64,000 bases of DNA from Hysterangium stoloniferum (lineage: Eukaryota; Basidiomycota; Agaricomycetes; Hysterangiales; Hysterangiaceae): NCBI GenBank assembly GCA_015178975.1, contig WHVD01000020.1:124001-188000 (forward strand). Reading direction: 5' to 3'. A program made the translations under genes and the position numbers. The notes beneath the pieces were generated by a model. The model saw nothing but the letters and a program-made list of their open reading frames with translations, did no database searches and was not told the DNA's origin. Positions within the stretch are counted from its first letter, which is position 1, and every line of letters starts with the position of its first letter. Positions 35,782-47,059 of the stretch are shown in pieces.

Positions 35782-36086
35782 CCCTGGACTCCCCGGGATT
35801 CCTGTTTGCCCATCTGAAATTGGATGACATCATCTCGCGAGGGTGCAACCTATAAGCCAAAGCCAAGTCCTACTGGCTTTCCCACAGGTTTCTCTGGAAA
35901 CCCTCTGATAAGCTCCCTGACTCCCAACTTATCATCTATCCCTGGACTCCCCAGGTTTCCCGTCTGCCCATTTGAAATTGGATGTCATGATCTCGTGAGG
36001 GTGCAGCCTATAAGCTGAAGCCAAGTCCTACTGGCTTTCCTGCGGGTTTCTCCGGAAACCCTCTGATAAGCTCCACGTGCACTCCT
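35782..36086 (+). repeat. two tandem 158-bp copies of an LTR family 3 promoter-end segment
   Basis: The unit starts CCCTGGACTCCCC at 35782 and again at 35940. Each copy contains TGCARCCTATAAGC near its middle and GGAAACCCTCTGATAAGCTCC near its end. The second copy is cut by the Tc1 element at 36087. A further scrap (GGTTTCTCCAGAAACCCTCT) lies at ~41066-41085. Confidence 0.75.
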
Positions 36087-36088
36087 TA

Positions 36089-37946
36089 ACATCCAAATAG
36101 TTTTGTTGCCTGTATTTTATAAACCCTATATACTTGGTATACCCTCCCTTGGCCTTAATTACAGCTTCTACTCTTCTAGGCATACTTTCTATCAAGTTCT
36201 GACACACCTCCTTTGGTTTCTCCTCCCATTCCACTTGACAGTGCTCCCAAAGCTCCTCCACTCCACTAGGTAATGTGTTATAGTCAGTTAGCCTCCTTTT
36301 CAAGGGTTTAGATCTGGAGACTGTGCTAACCATTTCATAATAGTCTAGCCATGGTCATCAAACCACTTTTGAGCTAGTTTGCTAGTATACTTTGGATCAT
36401 TATCCAGCTAGAAGATGATATCAGATGGATTTTTTTTGTAAAACTCAAGGGATTGCTGAAGTTCATCCTCCAAGATAGAGCTGTAAAGCTGTGAATCCAT
36501 CTTCCCTTCAATTCTTGTGGCATATCCAATGCCTTCCAAAGGAGGATAGTCACAATTCATTGAATACACAAAGTTTTATGAAAAACTCCTCATATTTTCA
36601 AGTGAGACTATTTCTCCTGGCTATGACTACATGTTTTAGGGATTTATATTTCATCAACCCAAAACTTCATCTTTAAGACTTGTACACTCCCTTAAAATAT
36701 GCACAAATGTCATGGTTATACAAGATTATCTGGGTTGTTACCTAATCTTTGGGATAAAATACATTCTCTAGTATCTCCATGACTTTTAAAATGTCCACAA
36801 ACATTATATGTAGTTAACCAAAATTACTTGGGTTATGACTTAATCTTTGGGATAAGATGGATTCTCTTGTATATTATGCAAACTTTCAAATGTAGTTCAT
36901 ATAATTCAAATTTATCTGGTTGAGAAAGTTAACCAGAACTATCTGGCCAACCAATCCATGTTGTGGAATTTATCCCCAAAAGGATAATCTATATATGTTT
37001 GTTTGACTAACTTTTGTCAGATACAAGATAAATATTAATATTTCCTTATTCTCCAGAGTATCACCTGATAAACTGAATTTGATTAAATATTAATTCTACA
37101 ACAAACAATATAAATATATATACTTTAGTGGACAAATAACTTTTAAAGATTTGGGTTATCCTCCAAAGTATGCAACCCCACATCAACACACTACCACCAC
37201 CAAACTTCAATGTTCCCTCCACCTGCCTATCAGTCAACCCCTCCCACCCTTTTCTACACCTACTTCCTTCCATCTGACCTAAGATGATTGATTTCGGTCT
37301 CATAAGAGAATACAACTCTCTTCCAGTGCTCTAGAGTGTACTTCTGATGTCTTTGCCCACTGTAGCCTCTCCCTCCTGTGAGATTGCCTCAGAAGAGGGC
37401 ACTTCTTCTTCCCCACAGGTTTTAGGCCAGCCTTGTGTAAGATATGACAAACAGTTTGGGAGGAGAAGGATTGATTTGTGACATCCTGAAGAGACTTGGT
37501 AACTTGCACTGCATTATCAGCTTTCTGCCTGCAAATGAGATGCTTAGCATAGCTGATATGTACATATGTACATGTATGTATTGGCAGATGTAAGTTTAGT
37601 TGGATGACCACCAAAGACCTTGGGAGCCTCAGGACAGTATTCAGAGTGTATTTTTGAGATAATTCCACTGCTAACATCAGTGGTGTGAGGAATAGAGTGC
37701 CCAGAGACATTAGAGAGGAGCAGAGTAATGATGTGTTCATGAATAGTAGGGGGAACAGTATGCATGGTGAACTGTGGGGACAAGCATGCTAAAAGGCCTT
37801 GTATATATACTTGAACATGAACAAATCATGTGACTTTTGGGTTCAAGGTTTAGGTTTTAGGTTGTGGAAGTAAAGTCATGTGATCATGAATATTTTTAGA
37901 CCGCTTCTTTGCTCTGTGAATCTTGGCAACAAAACCATTTGGATGT
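36089..37946 (-). mobile_element. Tc1/mariner transposon with both terminal repeats
   Basis: Left end ACATCCAAATAGTTTTGTTG (36089 on), right end CAACAAAACCATTTGGATGT (ending 37946), so the ends are inverted with one mismatch. TA is present at 36087-36088 and 37946-37947. The ~1.86-kb length and the minus-strand transposase fit Tc1. The element is also present as an end fragment at 23998-24148, and this one is inside or next to the inverted duplication. Confidence 0.85.
36100..37790 (-). pseudogene. Tc1-type transposase, degraded
   Basis: The N-terminal helix-turn-helix region reads GGHPTKLTSAN and VTKSLQDVTNQSFSSQTVCHILHKAGLK at ~37430-37640. The middle has WEGLTDRQVEGTLKFGGGSVLMWGC at ~37150-37235, the strand carrying the second catalytic region. 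The C-terminus KEVCQNLIESMPRRVEAVIKAKGGYTKY is at ~36120-36215. Several stops and frame changes separate these blocks (for example between ~37300 and 37240, and through 36,340-37,060), so no active protein is expected. Confidence 0.8.
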
Positions 37947-38585
37947 AGAGGCTGTATTCATGGTATTATTGCATGGCCATAAATGGTCATATGACATCAT
38001 GGTTATGTAATCAACATTTAATGATATTAGAGCATCTATCATAATTTATTCAGAATTTTTAGAATTTATTTTGGGCTAATGCTAAAGGATCTCTTCAAAA
38101 CAAAGAAACATCTGAATGGTTTTGTTGCCTACTGTATATATCTTTGGCAGAACAATAAAACACTGAGAACAATAAGCAGTAGAACAAAGGAAAGGGTGAG
38201 TGACATAACTCCTTTCTTGTAAAAATAGATCTGATCTTCAGTATCTGTTGTCCATGATGTAAATTCCAACACAGAACAACTAAAAAATATTTCCCATTCA
38301 AACTTTACAAGGTCATTGAGTGTGGCAGAAGCACTTTTGCATCTCCAACAGAACACATTGTTGAATAGGGCCAGATCATGCAAAACAACAAAGTTAATAT
38401 ATTTTATTTAAGTTTTTCAAATTTATTCCATGTATTAGTGCAAGAAATATGAACATTTGATTAATCTTATCTTATATTGATCAGATCAGCTGTCCAGTAA
38501 ATTTCATTGTTATGGCAATCACTGGAATTGATCGGCTATGCACTTGTATGGGGGAAATAAGGCCACCCCATTGCTACATTTCAGC

Positions 38586-39010
38586 ATGTCCACCATCGTC
38601 TTGCTGTATGGACATCGACAAATCCGATCCAGCAGGGAAACCTGCTGGCCTCGGTACTCACTCCCAACCGTATACTACCCACCACTGGGTCACCAAGATT
38701 CTCAGAGTTCGATGCACACGTAGGTCGGCACGAATCAACTATCTTATCACTCCCTTTGGACCAGGCTCAGTAGTAGACTCCTAATCAGTAATTCTGGATG
38801 GGCAAAATGGTCGGGGTAGCGGTATCCCCTGATGAGAGCTCTCGTCGGCTCGAAACCATTACTATCCTGTTTCCCCTAGCCACCCTCTACACTAGCTGAC
38901 AAAGTTCAATCTTCAGAGACAACTGTTTGCGGCGAGTGATAAGGTGGTGGTTCACCCAGCAGCGCTTTGGTGGACGCTGGTGACCTCGCGTTGTCAAGGT
39001 CACCTGGCTA
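38586..39010 (+). mobile_element. ~425-bp repeat carrying a hammerhead ribozyme, copy A (insertion)
   Basis: Absent from the otherwise matching flank at locus I (empty site near 23,360: CATTTCAGC then TTTCTCCCCGC), so it inserted after or during the duplication. A second, CpG-depleted copy lies at 54481-54966. It has no coding capacity or poly-A tail, and I could not define a target duplication. It contains the ribozyme at 38806-38860. It could be a non-autonomous RNA-propagated element of the retrozyme kind; that is inference. Confidence 0.75.
38806..38860 (+). ncRNA. type III hammerhead ribozyme
   Basis: All core elements are present in order. Stem III is 38806-38811 (AAUGGU) paired with 38855-38860 (ACCAUU). 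The cleavage-site C is 38812 (GUC). Stem I is 38813-38818 (GGGGUA) with 38823-38828 (UAUCCC), including one G-U pair and the GCGG loop. The CUGAUGA core is 38829-38835. Stem II is 38836-38839 (GAGC) with 38848-38851 (GCUC) and an 8-nt loop. GAAA is 38852-38855. Stem III is the open stem, so type III. Self-cleavage would fall after 38812. Confidence 0.88.
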
Positions 39011-39203
39011 TTCTCCCCGCACTTATAAGGCCCTAAGCGGGCCTGTTGATAGTATTGTACAATTCTTCAATACGAAAATCCCACCGTTGGGTATATGGAG
39101 GTATGGGTTAAAACTGTGCCATTTCTACGCCGCCTGGTGTCACGTGACATACAAACGTTACAATTTTGTTTGTTTGCGGCATCGTCAACAACTTTCTACG
39201 TAG

Positions 39204-40263
39204 ATGTCTTCGTCTGCTGGATCCAATGCCCTTTCTATTCCTGATCACTTTGTTGGGTTGGTTCTTCTAGATGATGAAGACTCACCCTTTTATCTCCAAA
39301 TACCGTTAGACACGATTGAATCTTTATGTTTGAAACCCCGGAAGTATCTTCGCTACCTTGCATGGTCTATCCTCGGTGTTGAAGGCAGTCTGGCACTCGA
39401 ATCTGACGGTGATAGCATTAGTACTGATGGAGATCTGTACAGTGGGGGGATCTACTATTATATCACGAATACAAGTACGTTTTTTTACGGATGCTGTGAC
39501 TGTCATGCATGCACACATAACACTTGTACTCTATCCAACAAAGATTCCTACCAGGCTGTTGACCTCGAGGTCATCAAGATGAGGACAAGCGTGCCTTCAG
39601 AACCCATGCAGACTCGCAATGAATTTTGCACTAATTTGTTGGAGCGTGATGGTTTTTGTGTGTGGACAGGAGGTGCTCCAGACATTGGAGCCAGTTTACA
39701 TATCATTCCCTTTAGTCGAGGTTCCGAAGCAAGTTCTACAATCTTGTGCTTGGGAAACATCTGACCATCTCCCTTCGGCTATTTCAGTGGTTCCAGCTTA
39801 TCGTAGGCAATCGACCAAATTACAGTGAGGATGTGGGAGATCTCGACGACATTAATGATATTCGCAATGGCGTGTTCGCAAATCCTTTGATACACCACGT
39901 ATTTGATTCACGCGACATAGCCATCCTGAAGGTTTGTCATATTTGTCAATCTCTTTGTCATTGTTTCATCTCAACCTCCCCAATATAATCAAGACTCCCA
40001 ACCGCTATCGTAGCACCTCAGACATCCCCCTTCGTAACAAACGACCCAATATGATGACAAGCATCACATATACGACAAATAGCCGATATACGCTGCAATG
40101 GCTAAACCTGGACGACCTGGCCATACACCAAGTGCTCCCAGACAATAGAGACGCTGCTTTCATGAAAGGTACCAAGAAACCAAAGCCATCTGACTTGTTG
40201 CTGCACTACAATTATGGTGCTGCAGCCGTGAAATGGTGGGGCAATGGCACAGAGACCCTTTGA
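39204..40263 (+). pseudogene. HNH_2-type protein, copy II, truncated by an in-frame stop
   Basis: Exons 39204-39474, 39544-39728, 39788-39931, 39994-40263. Spacing is identical to copy I (introns 69, 59, 62 nt). The HNH residues are conserved (CVWTG, HIIPF, NDIRNGVFA, HHVFD). The second intron has a GC donor (GCAAGT) where the other copies have GTAAGT. At 40261-40263 a TGA replaces the CGA (Arg290) of copy I, ending the protein at 289 aa. The original frame continues open to 40602. The truncated form keeps the whole HNH domain, so a functional short protein cannot be excluded. Its promoter region contains the ribozyme repeat. Confidence 0.8.
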
Positions 40264-40602
40264 AAGCTCGCCCAGCCTCCTCGCCCACCCGTTCCTGTCC
40301 CAGCACCATCGGGACCGTTGAGGACTACTCACGATAGAATGACTGTAATTAACAAGCTTCACGCAGCCTGGGCTGCCAGTAGATCTGGTGCTGGGAATGC
40401 CGCTGCTGGGCCTTCAACTGCTGGAGCTGCAACTGAAGAAGGAGAATTGGTGGATTCTAAGGGCCAGCCAAAGTGGGATGAGGATGACGTGATGTTGTTC
40501 TTTTGGGGAAATTCACAGGCTGCGAGAGAACACCACGACAAGAAGGTACAAGAGAACTCTCAGCGTATGGAGCAGTGGAGGGAAGGCGTGCCTAAGTTTT
40601 GA
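40264..40602 (+). pseudogene. downstream remainder of HNH copy II
   Basis: Corresponds to residues ~291-400 of copy I: Pro-rich linker, VINKLHAA helix and acidic WDEDDVMLFFWGNSQAARE end. Still open in the original frame, which suggests the stop at 40261 is recent. Confidence 0.7.
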
Positions 40603-41159
40603 TCATGTAACGTTCTTATACCGTATTTTAGTACTAGTGTAATTATTAATACTAGACACAAAAATGATTTGAAGTAAAACAATTGAACAGGGGGGAATCG
40701 TGGACGACTTGAATACTAAATACATGAGATAAGTTTTACTTTGGATTGAAGCCATAATCACTCTCAGCGGTTAAAGTTCACTGAAAGATATACTAACTAT
40801 ACTACATGTATATACATAGGAGTACATTTAGGAGGAGATTAAATAATGACCTTCATTTGGTCTTTCCGAGACATACTGTCTCGTTTCCAGATTATCAATT
40901 TCGAAATGCCACCCCTCATCCTATAATAAATCAAACACAACAGCCTTTGTATTTAATAAACCTGCAGTTCCACAGTGATTGCCAGTTGTAAGCCAGTGTG
41001 GCATGCATACCCATCGGATCACGTGATCCTGCCTCCGCGAAAATCCCAAATCCCACTACTCTTCCGGTTTCTCCAGAAACCCTCTAATAAAAGTCAGTGA
41101 TGATTTCCATGGCATTCCCAAGTTCTGTGGCCAAAATCCAAGATGTTTCTTCATCTGTG

Positions 41160-41703
41160 TGTTAAGTGCTGTGTCGGGAACTTATTCCGGAACTATCAGA
41201 AAGTCACCAGGAAGTCGGGAACTATCGGATAGGGTCAGAACGTCGGCTTTAGCTTATGTGCTGCGCCTCTACGCAAACACTCAAAGTCCTTAATTTCAGA
41301 GGTGAGACTTACAATGGAAGATACGGATATTCAGAGTTCCGAAGAGATCCGAATATCGAGCGTACAGAAAGACGGGAGAAAGAATAAGAAACTAAGTCAA
41401 TATCAGATCTAAGGTAAAGTATAAATTTGCGGAAACTAATATAAGTCTACTCGTTATTGTACTACAAACTAAGACCATACTAAGATGGAAACGGAAGTAT
41501 TCTTAAAACGGAAATACAATAAGAAATATTAGGGAGACAATATTCCGAAACAGGAATACAACAAACAAACGAGTGAATACTTGTCAATGGACAAATTACC
41601 AAATGCAGAACAAGGGAAGAAGGCGGATGATACGGTAACTATGATGTTCCGTAGTCGGAGATCGGAAGTCGGATATTGAAACATCCGGGAATGGGTCGTA
41701 ACA
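41160..41703 (-). repeat. solo LTR, family 1, copy C (544 bp) with TSD CTGTG
   Basis: Reads TGTTAAGTGCTG...GGTCGTAACA on the + strand, with CTGTG at 41155-41159 and 41704-41708. It lies in the chromodomain end of element 3. Confidence 0.95.
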
Positions 41704-41717
41704 CTGTGCCCTCATAA

Positions 41718-41923
41718 TGTTAGATTTTCAGGTAAGGCGAGCAGCTGGAGTCATATAGTGACTGGGGGCACTAATTCTCACATTAATTAGCGCTCTTGTT
41801 ATTAGTATATAAACCCCATAGTTACACATGTGACCCCCCATGCATTTATAACCAACAATATCACTCAGACAGGATTGCACTCATCACCTATAGGTCTGGT
41901 CATATTTTCACTGAAAGGTTAAC
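41718..41923. repeat. 206-bp solo LTR of a different small family, TSD CATAA
   Basis: Starts TGTTAGATTTTC and ends AAAGGTTAACA, with CATAA at 41713-41717 and 41924-41928. It has a TATA-type box (GTATATAAACCCC) near 41815. There is no second copy in the window. Only 14 bp of element 3 separate it from the neighbouring solo LTR. LTRs this short are typical of TRIM-like or Copia-like elements. Confidence 0.85.
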
Positions 41924-44892
41924 ACATAACCCACCCACTTGACCAAGTAAAGCAGTTTACAAGTGCATGGATGATTATCTATTTTTGAGTCTAAAATTTG
42001 TGAGATTTCAAACTTGGGTTCTCTGTCTATAATGACCAGAGGGGGCAGAGGTTGCATCTGGTCCAGGATAGTGTTAGCAGTACATGGTTCTAACATAGAG
42101 ATATAAAATACTGGGTGTACCATGTGCATGCTATCCAGGAGCTGCAAGGTCCATGATACATAGCCAGCTTGTACTATGATTTCAAATGGGCCTAAGTACC
42201 TTTCAGAGAGTTTTTTAGATAGACGGGTAGTCCAGAAGAATTGAGCTTTAACAAAAATGTGATCACCAATTTTAAAGTTAGGTGGCAGAATTCAGTTTCA
42301 GTCTGCTGAATGCTGATACTGTTCTTGGGCAGATTTTATTACTTTCTGGAGTTCTTGATGGAATTCATCAAGGTCTGTGACAAACTCCTGAGCATAGGCT
42401 GAGGCAAAGTTCAATTCTGGATGTATTGAAATATTGGGATTATAACCTTTATTTGCAAAGAAAGGAGAAAGGCCAGTAGTGGCAGATGGTGCAAGGGGTA
42501 ACAGGGATTTCCAATTGTCCTGCTGATAGTTGCAATATATGCAGAGATATTGTTCCAGTGTCTGATTGACATGCTCAGTTTATCCATTGCCCTCTGGGTG
42601 ATACCTGGATATAAAATGTAACTTTATGTCCAAGGATTTTCCAAGGGATCTAAAGAAATGAAACACAAACTCTGAACCTCAATTGGAAGTTACATGGGAT
42701 GGGACTCTGTGCTTGGAAAATATGTGGATTATGAATAGTTCTGCTAACTGCACAGATGTAATGGTATTGTGCATGGGGATAAAAATACCTTGCTTGGAGA
42801 ATCTGTCAACAATGACTAGGATTGTGGAAAAGCTTTCAGAGGCCAGTAGGTATTCACTGAAATCTATAGAAATGGAATTCCACAGGTATTCTGGTACCAG
42901 AAATTATTTCAGAATGCTGTATGGCTTGGGTCACTGGGATTTGGAGTGTAAAAAGTGATGCAAGATTTACAATAGTGCTTAATGAAATATTAGAGTCTGT
43001 GCCAAGTATATTATTCTCTGTAACATTGTCAAAGTCTTGTTGAGCCCAAAATGTCTGGAGAGTGGGTGATCATGTTTGTACTGGAGGATTCTGAGGTGGA
43101 GGCTGTTGGAGTCCAGTACATATATGTGATTGTCAAGTCTAATGAAACCATGCTGGTCTAGAGGCCACCAGGGTCCATGGGGTTGGTTACAGGACCTAGT
43201 GGAATTTCCAATAGAATATCTTGATGTAATTTCTTGATATCCATAATGATAATTCCATGCATGACTGGATGAATGAGGTAAGTAGCACAAAGTGATGCAG
43301 TAAGTTGCTGGTTCATGAAAATAGGTTTCAAGTTGTGTGGGTTCACTGTGGCATAGTCATTACTCCCCTCTTTGGGATAGACATCCCATCATCTAGTTAA
43401 AGCATCAGGGTTTCTGCCAAGGCAGCCAGGTCAAAAATGGATGATCATATTAAAGCCAGATAGATAGTTGGACCACCAGGCTTGCTGGCAGGTCAAAAGG
43501 TTTGTGGTCAAAAAATATTCCAGGTTTTTGTGATCTGTAACAATATCAACCAGAATTTCCATGCCCTCTAAATAGTGTCTCTATGCTCTGAAGGCTTCAA
43601 AAATGTGAGAAGTTCTTTGTCATTGACATCATAATTGAGCTCCAGTTCAGTAAAAGTCCAGGAGAGAAGAGCAATTGGGTGAATATCTCTGTTGGAGTCC
43701 TGGATAGACAGAATGGTGCCTAATGCATAGCATAGTCTGAGGTGTCCATTTCAACAATGAGTGGGAGGCCCAGTTTCCAATGTGAAAGGATGAGAGCTGA
43801 AGAAACAGAATATTTTAAAAGATTAAAAGTGGCACAACACTTATCATTGAAATTCTATTGGGCATCCTTACAAGTGAGACAAGTAAGGGGAACCATGATT
43901 TCAGAATATTTGCAGATAAACCACCAGTAAAAATAGGCAAATCCAAGGAAAGATTGTATGTCTTTAAATTTTCAGGGTTCAGGCCAATCTTTGATGACTT
44001 GTACTTTGGCTTCATCCATCTGGAGTCTGTCAGGTCCCATGATGAACAAACATTCCACAAAGTCCATGTTGAAAGTACATTTCTTACTGTTTGTGAATAG
44101 TCCATGAGAGTCTCTGGAGAACCTCATGGACCTGTTCATCATGTGCCACAGGATCCTCAGACTAGATAAGAATGTCATCCAAATAAACAATGATGCATAC
44201 ATCAAGCATGTTGGAGAAAATATCATTAATAAAACATTGAAAAACAGATGGAGTGTTGGTTAGCCCAAAGGGCATCACCAACCATTCAAAAGCTCTGTAA
44301 CAGGTCTGGAATGTGGTTTTCCACTCCTCTCCCCCAGCAATATGGACCAACTGGTAAGCATGTTTGAGATGGATCTTGGTATAGATCTGGGCATTCCACA
44401 GAGCATTGAGTATATTGGAAATAAGTGGGAGCAGATATTTACCCTTCCATGTGACAGTATTGAGTCCACAGAAATCAACACATAGTCTAAGGGATCTGTC
44501 CTTCTTTCTGACAAAAAGAATGGGTGCTCTGAAAGGAGACTTTGATGGCCAGATAAAACCTATATACAAATTTTGTCCAGAAACTCCTGGATTACAGAAC
44601 GTTCTGTGGAGGACAGTGGGTAAATATGTGCAAGGGGTGGCTGAGCCCTATGTATCTTCAAGATTGATTTTCTAAGTTGTACTGTTTGTGGGGTGGAAGC
44701 CAGTCAGTGTTTCACTTACTAAAAACATCCACAAAGTCATGATATTACTCTGGGATGCCTTCTAGGTCTGTGATGTGCTTGGATTCTGGAGTTGCAAAAT
44801 GTCCAGGTGTTTCATCAGCTTTCAAGTTGATTGTGAACAGCTGAGATCCATCCAATTTTGTAGCCCTCATAAAAGCTGCTGCATTAATAAGG

Positions 44893-45575
44893 GAAATGGA
44901 TGGGTTACTCAAGCCCTCCCCAGTCTTTTTCCAGACCCACTTCCTCCCATCTGACCCCAACCTGCTGATTTTGGTTTCATCAGACCACACCACCTTCTTC
45001 CAGTCCTCCACAGTCCAATGGTGATGTGCTATAGCAAAGTTTATCCTTGCCTTCCTATGCTTCTTGCTAAGAAGGGGCTTTTTCTTCTTCATCACAGCCT
45101 TCATCCCAACCATCTTGAGATGATTGTGCACAGTTTGGGTAGAAATGGACTGGTTGGTGAGATTCCTAAGGGCTTTGGTCACATCAACAGCAGTGTCAGC
45201 CTTCCCAGAGCTGATGAGATGCTGTGCATAGTGAATGTTGGTAGGGGAAAGCTTTGGGGGATGACCACCAATGGACTTAGGGAGATGAGAACAATGCTTA
45301 GAGCAAAGCTTTGAGACTGTGCCAATGCTATAACCAGTAGAAACTGCAATGTGGCTAGCTGAATGACTAACATCAAGCAGTGAGAGGATATGATTCTGGC
45401 TGGCAAGAGACAAAGTGTGCATCTTGGGAATTGGGGTATTACTAGTTGCTAAAGGTGATATATTTATACTCCAGTACAACATTGTAATGTATTTAGGGGT
45501 TTCTCTTAGATTGCTCAATATATCTATAGTGTCACAGAGCTTCAACAACAAAACAAGCAAAGGTCCAGTAATTTA
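44893..45575 (-). mobile_element. second Tc1-like element, 3' part missing
   Basis: The minus-strand transposase N-terminal half is open: SLASQNHILSLLDVSHSASHIA (HTH), GGHPPKLSPTNI, VTKALRNLTNQSISTQTVHNHL (second HTH), LLSKKHRKARINFAIAHHHWT and WKKVVWSDETKISRLGSDGRKWVWKKTGEGLS with the first catalytic Asp (WSDE). It stops at ~44,900, where the frame runs without interruption into Gypsy element 3 sequence. Distinct from the Tc1 at 36.1 kb (clearly different HTH sequence). Confidence 0.8.
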
Positions 45576-46168
45576 AATACTGATAGATTAATGAGCTGTG
45601 CTATTAAGCTTAAACAACTCAAATCAATGCTTATTTTGATTATTGAAAGGTTCAATAGAACAATATATGACTCTTTTAGCAAATAAAAGAACTATTCCTT
45701 GAGAATAGGGGCTAGAAGCTGAGTATATGCGCAGTAACTTAGTAGAGACTTGATATAAAGCTTCGGTTTCTTGTATGCCTATTTGGAACTATTAATAGAT
45801 ATTTTAAAAAGTGTTAAATAATTTATTAATAGAGAAAATAATTTGTATTGTACTTGATTAATTCAATAAACTTAGGTATGGGCCTTGAATAATCTAGTAT
45901 TGGCAGGGATTTCAGTAAGGATACTTATTTTAGGTTTACTATGTATTTAGTAAGCCTAAGGGTAGCTGTGAGGCTGGGGGAACTTAGATGATTAGCTAAG
46001 TTCAAGAGTACTGACAAAGAGTTCTAGATTCTGCAAGTGTAGGTGCTTGCAGTTAGTGTATCAGACTAAGGCTATTATTGTCCTTAGGATGATGAGATAA
46101 GCTTCTGAGCTGTGCAGTAAAATATGTATGATAAGATTGGATTTTATTGGAAACTTGGCCCTCCTTAT
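45576..46168. other. AT-rich spacer
   Basis: No ORF or recognised repeat; ends in the 8-bp hAT target sequence CTCCTTAT (46161-46168). Confidence 0.45.
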
Positions 46169-47059
46169 TAGTGATGTGCCAGCCCAGCTTGGCCTGAAAG
46201 CCAGGTGCTCGGGCCTAGCATATTCTCAGGCCAGGCCGTAGAGGAGGGCTTGGGCTCGGCTTAGGGCTCCGGCTCCAGCTCAGGGCTCGGGCTCGGCTTG
46301 GGCCAGGGCTTATTGCAACATGTATATATGTGCAGATACTCTAGTTGATGTCAGTAATAACAATGTCATGGCTTATTGCAATATATATACATATACATAT
46401 ATGTACTTTAGTTGATGTCAGTAATAACAACATCATCATCATCATCATTACTTTCCATGTCGAGAACAGCACCTTCAATCCCTGCATTGACATCCTCTAC
46501 CAGATGATCCCAGCCCTCCTCAGTCTCATTTGAACCCTCCAATGCCATTTTTCTGTCCAACTGAGTCTCAGATACAATTGAAGGGTCATCTGCCTCACAA
46601 AAGAGGAGGTCACATTGATACAAGCACTTCAGAAATTGGAGTGCCTCGACAACATCTCCTCCAAGCCTATTACACCGTTTACTGATTGTGATTCCTGCAG
46701 CTGAGAAGGTGTCACGAACGTAAAAACTCAAATTTCAATAATATTCAATATTATATTTCTTCGACATTCCTTCGACTTTCCGACTCGACTTCCGACTCGA
46801 CTATTCTTCGACAATATCTTCAACAATCTCGAATATCTTCGACTTGTCTCAGGTTGATGTCATTGATGATTTCACTTTGATATCATATTATCATCATAGG
46901 TAAATGATATATAGTATATAAGGGCAATGATAGGAATGAAGGAAGTCAGTCAGAAAACCTGTATTATATTATTACTGTATTACATAATCGCCGAACTTTT
47001 CCGAATCCTTCTTGGACTTATTTATTCATGAGCCTCTGTGTCCTATCTTTGCCTCGTGC

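Larger units (their letters stand above)
37796..41065. repeat. segmental duplication, inverted copy at locus II
   Basis: Inverted match to 21321-24148, beginning in Tc1 sequence, passing HNH copy II and ending inside the 5' coding tip of the RRM-like gene. It differs from locus I mainly by a ~425-bp insertion at 38586-39010. It ends abruptly against an LTR scrap and Gypsy element 3. Confidence 0.85.
41090..44903 (-). mobile_element. Gypsy element 3: old, partial Ty3/Gypsy fossil
   Basis: Chromodomain/integrase end at the left (LLYLVKWVGY near 41940), integrase zinc-finger region at ~42980-43290, RNase H and RT at ~43500-44570 (VYLDDILI near 44180, [23 protein letters not shown]), and part of the segment between gag and RT up to ~44900. 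gag and both LTRs are missing. Broken with many breaks, and nearly devoid of CpG, so older than elements 2 and 4. It contains two solo LTRs 14 bp apart. The right edge is fused to a Tc1 transposase fragment. Confidence 0.85.

Noticed and set aside
45800-46160. Possible tRNA or small RNA gene in AT-rich spacers
   Set aside because: No A/B box pair or cloverleaf could be found here or elsewhere in the window by eye.
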